This document shows, one piece after another, positions 1 to 7,800 of a DNA stretch of 10,135 bases (positions within the stretch are counted from its first letter, which is position 1; every line of letters starts with the position of its first letter). This DNA comes from Cyanobacteria bacterium UBA11372 (GTDB taxonomy: Bacteria; Cyanobacteriota; Cyanobacteriia; Cyanobacteriales; Aerosakkonemataceae): the NCBI GenBank assembly GCA_003486675.1, contig DNGG01000516.1:1-10135 (forward strand). Direction: 5' to 3'. The notes below the pieces were generated by a model, which saw nothing but the letters and a program-made list of their open reading frames with translations, searched no databases and was not told where the DNA came from. Position numbers and translations under genes: made by a program.

Positions 1-2897
1 GCGGCAAAGACAAAATTAGAAACTTTTTTAGCTTCTGCATATTTTTTATTTTCAACTTCATCTTGACGGGTTGCCGATACATCCCAAGCAGCAGCGGCAG
101 CAGCGAGACGTTGTTCAATTGGATATTGGTTACCATATTTTTTAGCATCTTCATAAGCTTGTTGGAACAAAACTTTTGTCTGACTCTTTCTCAATTCGGG
201 CTTAATTTCGACCAGGGTGGCTGCTTCTGTTTTCATGCCCGCTTTTAAATTGTGGTCGATGATAGATTGTTGGCTAATTGTACCCAAGTCTCGATATAAT
301 GGTTGCCCGTTTTCCATCTCGCCGTCAATTTGCGCTACTGCTAGGAGAGTATGAGGTTGTGTTTGGCTTCTTAACCTTTCTGGAATTTCTTTGAGTTCAA
401 TATTTAGATGCTTAGCGTGCCAAATTCTGGGTTGTTCGTATCGGGTTAGGTTAGTAATTTCTAGCCGAGTTCCCGATTGAGTTTGAACGATGGCATAAGG
501 GCCTGTTTCAATTTTACGCCGCTGTTCCATCCTTGTAGCTTCGTTGAATTTCCGATCAAATTCATCTTTGGCAAGGATGGCTTCATACTTTTGCTGAGGG
601 GTAAATTCAATGCCTTTGAATAAATCGGCAAATTGAACGATAGGGCGCGATTCAAGTTGGGAGGCTTGGAAATATTTATTGGCTTGGGAAATTAGGAGTT
701 CTACTGGAGAGTAGCCAGGGGATTCTATGCCTTTATTTAGGTAGGCTGTTGGTGCTTTTTTGTCTTTGATATAGTTGACATCTCGATACAGATACCGTTT
801 ATTTTCTCTCAGGATTTCCATATCAGGAGCGCGAGCGCTCTTGAACATATCGACGGCAATTTGATTTTGATAGCAGCCTTCTTCAATTATGCTATGATAA
901 AGGTTGCGGTTGATTGTCAAGGCTTGGTTTAGCAGTGATTCAGTTCGGTTTTGGGCGGAGGCTAGTTCGACAATTTCCTGCATCCTATCTCGATAAGTTT
1001 CCCGGATTGGCTTGGGGTTTCTTTCAGAGTTTTCTTGGGCAAAGATTTGTTTGTAATGACTCGATACTTTGTCTAAGTATTTTGATTTTTCCTCAAACGT
1101 ACCGTGAGCTATTAATAGATCGATTTCAGATTCTAAAGCTTCTACCGCCGTAACGTGGTTATTGATAACGCCTACGCTGATTCCATCGGACATAAAGATA
1201 GCAATTTCTTCAAATTCTGGTTGACTGCCGTCTTCTCTATAAAAAGATTTTTTCTGTTCTTTAACGGTAGGTGCGTAGGCATTTTCTGGCAAGTTTCTGC
1301 GTTCTGCTTCTGCTGTTAAGTTGGGATATTTTTTGGCAAGTTCTACTCCGATACAGTCGCCGTCAAAGTCTCTACCTTGGCGTTCTGATTCGGTTTCGGC
1401 TGGGTCTATTTCGTTGTGTGCAATAAGTTGGTCTTCTAAGACTTTAATTCGTGCTTGGATGCGTGAGTGAGTTTCATCATTAACAACGATTGCGCCTTTT
1501 ATAGGATTGCCGTTAGGGTCTAGGAAATCTTCAACGTGCTTGTTGAGGGAGACGCACAAGCCATTGGAATTGAGGAAAGGAGAGCGGAAGTTGAGAACTT
1601 TTTCACCTTCAGGAAGCCAAGAAACGCTGATTTCACCATTCTTCAGTTCCTTGGAGGGAATAATCATGCCTCGGTCAAAGGTGAGGGTTTTACCGATGGC
1701 GATATCCCGCCATTCGTTTTGGAGGAATCGGCTTAATTCTTGCTTAACTTTTTCGGTTTCCAATAGTTGCGCGTGACCCATCAAGTCGGCTTTAATTAGC
1801 TTGTACATGAATAGGTCGTCGCGCTCGGATTTGGGGTTTTCCTCGTCTATTTCTACAATTTCTGAATCCAGTTCGTTGTCTGCTGCTGTTGAAAGCATTG
1901 ATTCGAAATTGCCATCTGCGGCTGTTTGGATTATTTCTTGTGTAATTTGTTCCTTTTGTTCTTGAGTGAATTGCTTGCGTTTTTCGTACTTTTCGCAGTA
2001 TTTTTGAGCTAGTTGACGGGGGTCGTTTTGGATTTGGGCCAGTGACAAAGCCTGTGCTTCTAGTTGCTCGGCAAAGTCTTTAATTCCTTGAGGGAAGGAG
2101 GCTAAAAGTTGGGAGATAGCGGTAGAACTTTTGCGAGAGCGTTCCTTCTCGCCAATCCATATTGTTTGGTTGTACAACCCTGGTTTAATTTGAGGTTTAA
2201 TCGTGCCGTTGGGATTGTCTTTGTCTGTACCTTTGAAGCTGGAAATGGGGATGATAATGTCGATTTTGGTCGAAGTGGAGTTGATGTAAGGTAAATCATC
2301 TAATTTATGGGGTCTGAGAGTCCCTTTTCCGAAGCGATATTCTGTATCTTGCCCATCTTGGGGACGCCAACCTATGCGATGTTGCAGGATATGATAAGCT
2401 TCGGATTCTTTTTCTATTTGAGCAAGTTTTTTGTAGAGAGTGGGAGCGATTTGACCGTAGCAATCTCCCACTAATTTCCAAGCATCTTCGTTTTTTAGAA
2501 TTCCTCCATTTTCTCCATTGGCATCATCTACAATTAAAATATTGACGTTTTCTAGCAGCGCGTTCTTACACGACCCTAAAAAGATCGATCCATAGGCTCC
2601 CCTATCTTTTCGGTCGGGGCAAAGTTTCTCGACGGTTTCCAAACATTCTGGTGGCCCATAAACCAATCGGGTTTTGGACGAGAACAGCAAGACCTGTCCC
2701 TCTGGGTGATTTTTTAAGTCTTCTGAGGTTGTCTTTTCGTCCATTTGCCCGAAGGAAAACTCCTTGTCAGGAAAGAAAAATTCCAACAGGGTATTCTCAA
2801 GTTTTTCTGTTAGGATAGAGTCTGGATTGTTGAGATCACCGTCTGTGTGTATCCACTGATTTAGTCGGGTATCGAAGTGCTTGAAAGTCAGAGGCAT
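1..2897 (-). CDS. Two-barrel (YonO/RdRP-like) RNA polymerase homologue, C-terminus cut by window edge
   Basis: The frame is open from ATG 2897 to the left edge: 965 codons plus two bases, no stop. An in-frame TAA lies about 40 bases upstream of the ATG with no other start between; the ribosome site is weak (AAGAA). Seen in order: GDCYGQIAP (residues 144-152), FGKGTLRP (189-196, K191), a helical Q/K/E-rich stretch (about 285-410), LNFRSPFLNSNG (R438, P440), the metal-binding DFDGD (510-514) and AVDMFKS (681-687). Known of the fold: DxDGD binds catalytic Mg2+ in beta' and in two-barrel polymerases, R-x-P lies before it, a K-G motif sits in the first barrel, and eukaryotic RdRPs have a VD-x-x-K motif downstream. 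Inference: a single-chain nucleotide-polymerising enzyme, template type unknown. It is not rpoC1/rpoC2, because beta- and beta'-like barrels share one chain and DFDGD is preceded by GR, not NA. Family call is fairly sure, role unknown. Confidence 0.82.
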   Translation of the reverse strand, partial: MPLTFKHFDTRLNQWIHTDGDLNNPDSILTEKLENTLLEFFFPDKEFSFGQMDEKTTSEDLKNHPEGQVLLFSSKTRLVYGPPECLETVEKLCPDRKDRGAYGSIFLGSCKNALLENVNILIVDDANGENGGILKNEDAWKLVGDCYGQIAPTLYKKLAQIEKESEAYHILQHRIGWRPQDGQDTEYRFGKGTLRPHKLDDLPYINSTSTKIDIIIPISSFKGTDKDNPNGTIKPQIKPGLYNQTIWIGEKERSRKSSTAISQLLASFPQGIKDFAEQLEAQALSLAQIQNDPRQLAQKYCEKYEKRKQFTQEQKEQITQEIIQTAADGNFESMLSTAADNELDSEIVEIDEENPKSERDDLFMYKLIKADLMGHAQLLETEKVKQELSRFLQNEWRDIAIGKTLTFDRGMIIPSKELKNGEISVSWLPEGEKVLNFRSPFLNSNGLCVSLNKHVEDFLDPNGNPIKGAIVVNDETHSRIQARIKVLEDQLIAHNEIDPAETESERQGRDFDGDCIGVELAKKYPNLTAEAERRNLPENAYAPTVKEQKKSFYREDGSQPEFEEIAIFMSDGISVGVINNHVTAVEALESEIDLLIAHGTFEEKSKYLDKVSSHYKQIFAQENSERNPKPIRETYRDRMQEIVELASAQNRTESLLNQALTINRNLYHSIIEEGCYQNQIAVDMFKSARAPDMEILRENKRYLYRDVNYIKDKKAPTAYLNKGIESPGYSPVELLISQANKYFQASQLESRPIVQFADLFKGIEFTPQQKYEAILAKDEFDRKFNEATRMEQRRKIETGPYAIVQTQSGTRLEITNLTRYEQPRIWHAKHLNIELKEIPERLRSQTQPHTLLAVAQIDGEMENGQPLYRDLGTISQQSIIDHNLKAGMKTEAATLVEIKPELRKSQTKVLFQQAYEDAKKYGNQYPIEQRLAAAAAAWDVSATRQDEVENKKYAEAKKVSNFVFA

Positions 2898-2935
2898 AAG
2901 GTTTTTCTTGGAAATTAATTGGCTTTGGAAAATTT

Positions 2936-2948
2936 AGGAGAAGTTGAG
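2936..2948 (+). promoter_or_regulatory. Ribosome binding site that fixes the start at 2949
   Basis: AGGAG at 2936-2940 stands 8 bases before ATG 2949. The frame could begin at TTG 2919, but that would place this good Shine-Dalgarno inside the coding region, so ATG 2949 is preferred. The site lies in the 51-base gap between two divergent starts (2897 minus, 2949 plus). No convincing -35/-10 pair is visible in that gap, so the promoters probably reach into the neighbouring coding sequences. Confidence 0.7.
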
Positions 2949-3503
2949 ATGTCGAGACTTCAACGTTGGTTAGCAATGAATCAAAAGAAAGTCACCTCAG
3001 ATGGCTCGTTGAAAGACGAACATAGACGCGAACTACTTTCTAAAGGTCTGAGCGAGGAGGCAATAATTTCTTATGCCAATCGGTTAAAAAAGAGTTTTGA
3101 CGAGTTGGCTGAACTAGACCGAACCCAACCGGAACCCGAAGAGAAAACTTACACAGCTTGGGATTTTTGGAGTGAGAAAGACAAGCAACGCTTCAATCGC
3201 GATGGCACGCTGAAGTTGGAGTATATTGCAGCAGCCAAGGCGAAAGGGCTGAGTACTGGTTGTCTGGAGCGGCTTGAATTTGAGAAAATGCTTGAGGTAG
3301 AAACCTTTAATCGCGTCTCTAGCGACTGGGCACGTCGAGGGCTGAATTTTGGGGCGTGGAAGATGGAAGATCAACAAAGTGCGGCTGGCGATGCAGCAGG
3401 AACACAAAAGAGGATGGGTCAGGATATTCGCAATGGAGAACCGCTGGATGCACTGCCAGAAGATATTGACCCGGATGATTATTATCAAGCGCAGAGGGTT
3501 TAA
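2949..3503 (+). CDS. Hypothetical 184-residue protein with an internal tandem duplication
   Basis: I do not recognise this family. The protein is charged and probably mostly helical, with no signal peptide or membrane segment. It has two copies of one motif at a constant 67-residue offset: W7/W74, DGSLK (18-22)/DGTLK (85-89) and KGLS (32-35)/KGLS (99-102), each followed by a helix with basic and acidic residues (NRLKKSFDELAELD; ERLEFEKMLEVE). An acidic, proline-containing linker (about 55-66) joins the copies, and an acidic tail (PEDIDPDDYY) ends the chain. The gene is divergent from the polymerase-like gene with 51 bases between starts, so shared regulation or function is possible but unproven. 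A small DNA- or protein-binding accessory factor is one guess. The coding call rests on the Shine-Dalgarno and the conserved repeat; a 151-codon antisense frame in the same place lacks both. Confidence 0.75.
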   Translation: MSRLQRWLAMNQKKVTSDGSLKDEHRRELLSKGLSEEAIISYANRLKKSFDELAELDRTQPEPEEKTYTAWDFWSEKDKQRFNRDGTLKLEYIAAAKAKGLSTGCLERLEFEKMLEVETFNRVSSDWARRGLNFGAWKMEDQQSAAGDAAGTQKRMGQDIRNGEPLDALPEDIDPDDYYQAQRV

Positions 3504-3556
3504 ATCAACCTGGATAGACTTTTTTCTCATGGTTTGAGATGAATGTCTGGAAGGAA

Positions 3557-3599
3557 TGGGAAATTCCAATAAAAATATCTGTCTATATGGAATTTCCCA
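3557..3599. repeat. Perfect 12-bp inverted repeat in the intergenic gap
   Basis: TGGGAAATTCCA (3557-3568) and its exact reverse complement TGGAATTTCCCA (3588-3599) are separated by 19 bases. It lies 53 bases after the stop of the 184-residue gene. It could be that gene's transcription end hairpin, but the loop is large, the stem AT-rich and no T-run follows; it could equally be a protein-binding palindrome pair. The rest of 3504-3785 holds no convincing gene: a TATAAG at 3687-3692 could be a -10 for the next gene, but no matching -35 is seen. Confidence 0.6.
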
Positions 3600-3707
3600 A
3601 TCAGATTTTAGTCAGGGGTTTTAAAGGAGCGCTAGTAATTGGAGATGTAATTTTTGGTTTCAGGTCTATCTTTGTATATCAGAAGGTATAAGGGATTATA
3701 GATGTAG

Positions 3708-3740
3708 CGGGCGTGGCTCATGCTATGCCTGCGGCTCGGC
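3708..3740. repeat. GC-rich cyanobacterial interspersed-repeat-like segment
   Basis: A short GC-rich stretch (with GCTATGCCTGCGGCTCGGC at its end) stands out from AT-rich surroundings. It resembles degenerate intergenic repeats of filamentous cyanobacteria built around a 'GATGCCTGCGGC'-type core. This is recalled similarity, not a search result. It lies about 45 bases before the start of the nucleotidyltransferase gene. Confidence 0.35.
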
Positions 3741-3785
3741 AAGGAAAGTCAAATAAGGTTTAATTAGGGGAAATCAATCAGCAAA

Positions 3786-4643
3786 ATGATTCAATCCATA
3801 CTGAAAATCTCCATCAAACCTGGATACCGTCCCCAGTCAGATGATAAAACCCCATTAGCTGACGCAATTGATTTCTACAGACTGCGGCAACTTACCAATT
3901 CCCAACGGTGGCAAATGGGCATTTCATTAACTCGTTGGGCAAAAACTGTTAGCTTGCGCGGGATGAGAAAAGCTTGTCCGTCAACCTACCCAGAAAAATT
4001 TGCTCAATCGGTATTAGGTAGCAAGTGGTTGCCAATTTTAACCCCCACCAGTAACCCCTCTATGTGGACGCAAGACCCCAGCGAAATTGCCAGACTGTTG
4101 CACCCAATTTTTGAAACATTAGGTATCTCTTATTACATTACTGGAGGGGTTGCCGCTTCTGTCTACGGCGACCCTAGAACGACAAGGGATTTAGATTTGG
4201 TAATTGAATTTATACGGGATAATATTTATCAATTAGTTGAGGCATTAGAAACGGCTGGTTTTTATTGCCCTCCGGGTGCGGTAGAAGATATTCAAGAGGG
4301 CAGAGGGAGGGTGTTGAGCATCACTCACATGACTTTAGTATTGAATGCTGATATTGTGCTGAATTCCAATACTGAATTCGATCGCTCTAAAATGGCAAGG
4401 CGGCGATTAGAAGCGCTTGACTCGGCTGGAGTTGAACAGTTTTGGATTGCTTCTCCTGAAGATGTTGTGTTGGCAAAACTACTTTGGCGTCAACAGTCTC
4501 AGTCTCAAAAACAATGGACTGATGTTTTGGGAATTATGAAAGTACAAGCTGAGATTTTGGAGCGGGGTTACTTAACAGAGTGGGCTGAAAAATTGGGGTT
4601 GGTTGATGATTTGAATCTAGCTTTTATTGAAGCTGGGATTTGA
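3786..4643 (+). CDS. Nucleotidyltransferase-fold protein with N-terminal extension
   Basis: The core (about residues 93-285) has the polymerase-beta nucleotidyltransferase signature: TGG (119-121), then YGDPRTTRDLDL (127-138) with metal-ligand candidates D135 and D137, and a third acid, D189, in NADIVL. ASPEDVVLAKLLWR (222-235) and a helical tail follow, as in MNT/AbiEii-related minimal nucleotidyltransferases. Such proteins transfer NMP to proteins, RNA or small molecules; several are toxins or antitoxins. The substrate here is unknown. Residues 1-90, with ISLTRWAKTVSLRGMRKACP, look like the small helical protein often encoded just before such enzymes in cyanobacteria (from memory), so this may be a fusion; the internal Met93 is where a stand-alone enzyme would begin. 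An in-frame TAG at 3765 and no other upstream ATG support the start, although AGGGG is 15 bases away, which is too far to be ideal. The active-site acids are intact. Confidence 0.8.
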   Translation: MIQSILKISIKPGYRPQSDDKTPLADAIDFYRLRQLTNSQRWQMGISLTRWAKTVSLRGMRKACPSTYPEKFAQSVLGSKWLPILTPTSNPSMWTQDPSEIARLLHPIFETLGISYYITGGVAASVYGDPRTTRDLDLVIEFIRDNIYQLVEALETAGFYCPPGAVEDIQEGRGRVLSITHMTLVLNADIVLNSNTEFDRSKMARRRLEALDSAGVEQFWIASPEDVVLAKLLWRQQSQSQKQWTDVLGIMKVQAEILERGYLTEWAEKLGLVDDLNLAFIEAGI

Positions 4644-4644
4644 T

Positions 4645-4750
4645 GCGTTCACGTTCGCTAACGCTTGCGGATGCGCTTAGTGTGCCGTCAGGTGTATCGC
4701 GTGAGGGTAGCGGGTTGGATGCGCTTCGCGCGTCCCTGCACGGGAACCTC
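4645..4750. repeat. Cluster of small palindromes, cyanobacterial intergenic repeat type
   Basis: Directly after the nucleotidyltransferase stop lies a GC-rich block with several short hairpins. GCGTT (4645-4649) pairs with AACGC (4660-4664). GATGCGC (4718-4724) pairs with GCGCGTC (4728-4734) across a TTC loop, with one G-T pair. The GATGCGCTT phrase occurs twice (from 4669, after a G, and from 4718). This kind of GC-rich repeat is common between genes in filamentous cyanobacteria. No coding sequence is supported here. Confidence 0.5.
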
Positions 4751-4785
4751 TTTTAGGTAAATTATTTGGTGAGGGTGCAGATAGA

Positions 4786-4816
4786 AGTGAGAGGTGCTAT
4801 CGCACTCACTTTTTTC
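4786..4816 (+). terminator. Rho-independent terminator candidate for the nucleotidyltransferase gene
   Basis: AGTGA (4786-4790), a 3-base bulge and GTGC (4794-4797) pair with GCAC (4802-4805) and TCACT (4806-4810) around a TATC loop. The hairpin is followed by TTTTTC on the plus strand. The stem is modest and bulged, and lies 143 bases past the stop, beyond the repeat block. It sits between convergent genes and lacks a T-run in the minus direction. Confidence 0.55.
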
Positions 4817-4862
4817 ACATTTTCAGTCCCAAATCCGCGATGCATGATTTTATGCCACTAAT

Positions 4863-7800
4863 TCATCTTTCATACTCTGTTATCGCTTCAGCTAAACCGT
4901 CTATTTCCATCTGATACATGCGATCAATTAAATCAAGGCAGTCTTTTTGCAACTGCTGGTTTTTACTTTGGCTGTACACCCGCACAAGTAGCTGACTGAT
5001 TTCTGGTGCATATAAGCCACGAGTACGAGTAGCAACAATATCTAGAAAGCGATCGCACACCCGACAGGTCACATCTGGAAGTTTAGCTGTCGTTTTTCCC
5101 AATGCACCAATTAAATTATCGTAGTGAGTTATGAAGGAAGGACTATCAACAAATGCCTCAATTAAGCTGACGTACTCACCCAGTTGATCCGCCTCAAAGT
5201 CTAAGAAGCACCTAGCTGCTTGAGAATGCACTTTTTCGTTAGAGTCATGAAAAAGTTGAATTAATGCCTGCTCACAGAAATCTCGAAAACGTGCTTGACG
5301 CAGGTTGGCAACAAATACCTGAGCAGCAGCTTGTTTATGATCTTCCGTGCCAGACAGACAAAGCTCAGCTAGCCAACGCGCCTCTTCCATCATTAAAGAT
5401 GCTAAACAAGCTTGTCTAGCGCCAATTTCCACAACTTCTGGTAGCTCAGACATTATCATCCGTTCAACAATCGATGCTAGTTGTTGAAAATGGGTTGGTA
5501 ATGCGTAGTACAAGAAGTCCTCGACAGTCTGCGTTCCCAAGAGTGCATCTTCATTTTCGCAAAGTTGCTGAAAAAGACTGACAGCTAAATCTCGGTCATA
5601 ATTCAACACAGCCGTTAGTGCTGCAACAGCACACGATCTCACAGCAATTGAAGGGTCTTTAATTATTTTTGGCAAAGTTTCTTGGAAATAAGGGGTGCGA
5701 TTTTTGTCGGCAAAGATAAGTGCAGCGATCGCACTTACAGCACTGCCTCGTGTAGAGTTAATACCCTCGGTATAAATATCATTGGTTTTGTTACTGTCTT
5801 GTGTTCCTAGTTCTGGGTCAGGGTCATTCAATGCGTACCATATCGCGATGTCTAAAATCTCTTTAGGCCAAGGCAGTTTAGCTAACTTTTGAATAGACCA
5901 AGACATCGAACGACCACAAGGGCGGTCGGGTAATTGATGGCAACATTGACATACGAGGAGAGCATTTTGTACATCTATATCGGCATCACCAATACCGCGC
6001 ATAACTGCATCAAAGTAGTAGTAATGTGTACTGTCTGGAAATTTGCATACTAATTTAGCAAAACGTTCTGGCTCACTCTTCACCTGCTTTTCTAAAAGAT
6101 GCGACAACTGACCTGAACCGCCTGCAAAAGTCGAATCTTTCTTTAAGTTAAATTCCTTTGTATCATAATGTTTAATTGCTCTCAGCCACTGTTCATCAGT
6201 CATCTTCTGCGTTGCCGCTTCTGGTATGGGAGATCCAACTAAATCAGCTTCTATTGACTTTGGTGGCTCGATTCTTCCTGATGGTTCCACCAAATCTAAA
6301 TCTGTAAACTTGCGTCTCCACTCTTGTAACCGACGACTAGCTGCTTGAGTGAGCCGACAGGGAGGAATAGCATCTAGTAAAACCAGTTGTGGATAGCCTC
6401 TAAACAAACGACCATCGGCACTTTTTTCGGAGTCAGTATAGTAGTCAAGAATTAAAGATTGCAGTTTAATTAACTTCTGTTCTGAACAATGTGGAGTAGC
6501 GGCTTCTAATAACTGCCGAGTAGCCCAATATGGTGCAGCGTGAATATTTCCTTGACCAGCGCCCCTGTATCCGGTTTTAAATCGTGCGGGTTGCTCGCAC
6601 AGATAATCTACCGCCTCATCTGCAAATCTTGCGCCATTAGCAGCATAGGCACGAATTAAAAGGTATTGAATAGTTTCAAAGTTCGATCGGCGAATTTTTT
6701 GCTCTGTAAGTAATGAAAATTTTTCTGGATAATTGGCGGACAAATTAGATAGTGCTGCTGCCATATTTTCTAATAATTTATGTTTGATATTATAAGCTTG
6801 ACCATAAGGTCGGTAAACCCAAACTGCATCGTACCAAGGTGGATTACCATCCCGTATAGCTGTTAATTCTATAACACGAAGCAAAAACGGAAATATATAT
6901 TCAACAAATGCTTTGGGATCATTACGTCCACTCTCTGTTAACATTCTTTCATGAAATTGGCTGTGAGGTAGAGAGCCAAATTTACGGTCAAACATATTAG
7001 AGTGCCCAGCAGCGATGCTCAAATCCAAATACCGATTTAAATAACAGCTAATAGCTTCACAAGCCCATTCGGGATGCTCTTTAGGTAAGGAATAAATTCG
7101 CATCCAAAAATTACGAGTGTCGTCGATAATCTCTTTCGGCTGATCGAGGACACCTTCACGAATAAGCCGCAGGAACAAATCAAAAAAGCGCCGTCCAGCA
7201 ACAAGATTTGCTCTCTGTATTAAAGACACCAGTCGGTTACACCATGCTTCTGATACACCAACATAGGGTTCTACCAACTCAGCTACTCGGTCTGGTATCT
7301 GCCTTTGCATAATCGATAAAAGCATTACCGTTTGATCGATGCGTTCCTCGCTATTATCTCTGAGCCATTCCTCTATTAATCCAAGAGAGTCTAAGAATTG
7401 AAACCATCGAACAGAGCTACGCAAAGTGCGCCAAACTTGTTGTGTAATGGGGTCAGTTTGAGCGCCAATTAGTGGGGCAATAATATTCCATTCCTCTGGT
7501 GTCGGGTCATTCAGTGCTGCCAGTAAAGCAAAAACTACTTGCTTTAAGTGGAAGCGAATGTCGGAGCTAGTAAGCAGTTCTGTGAGATTTTCCAGGTAGC
7601 TGTCGAAATCTACCTCGCGTTCGTGAAGTAGAATTTGTCTAACCTGGGCGCGACGAAATAGATGTTGTTCGCTGCTTCGCAAAAACTGCAATAAGTTTTG
7701 ACCATTAGCAGCAAAGCGACGGGCAAAAGCATAGTCGAAAAAACCTTCATGGAAGAAGGAATAGCGCCTGCCATCGTGAATTAAAACGTGTTCGGATACC

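Noticed and set aside
84..110. GC-rich GCAGCAGCGGCAGCAGC run as a DNA repeat
   Set aside because: It encodes a short alanine run (RLAAAAAAWD) in the polymerase-like frame; no wider repeat structure is seen.
461..2299. Several frames of 60-90 codons on both strands across the polymerase gene
   Set aside because: They are shadows of one continuous 965-codon frame that carries the ordered polymerase motifs.
1..2897. Housekeeping rpoC1/rpoC2/rpoB fragment
   Set aside because: The first-barrel (beta-like) and second-barrel (beta'-like) motifs are on one chain, the context around DFDGD differs from beta', and the cyanobacterial beta' split is absent.
2919..2948. TTG start giving a 194-residue form of the duplicated protein
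   Set aside because: The Shine-Dalgarno AGGAG at 2936-2940 would lie inside the coding region and fits ATG 2949 with ideal spacing.
3114..3569. Minus-strand 151-codon frame
   Set aside because: It lies antisense to the duplicated protein, has no ribosome site, and its translation is cysteine/isoleucine-rich with no domain-like pattern.
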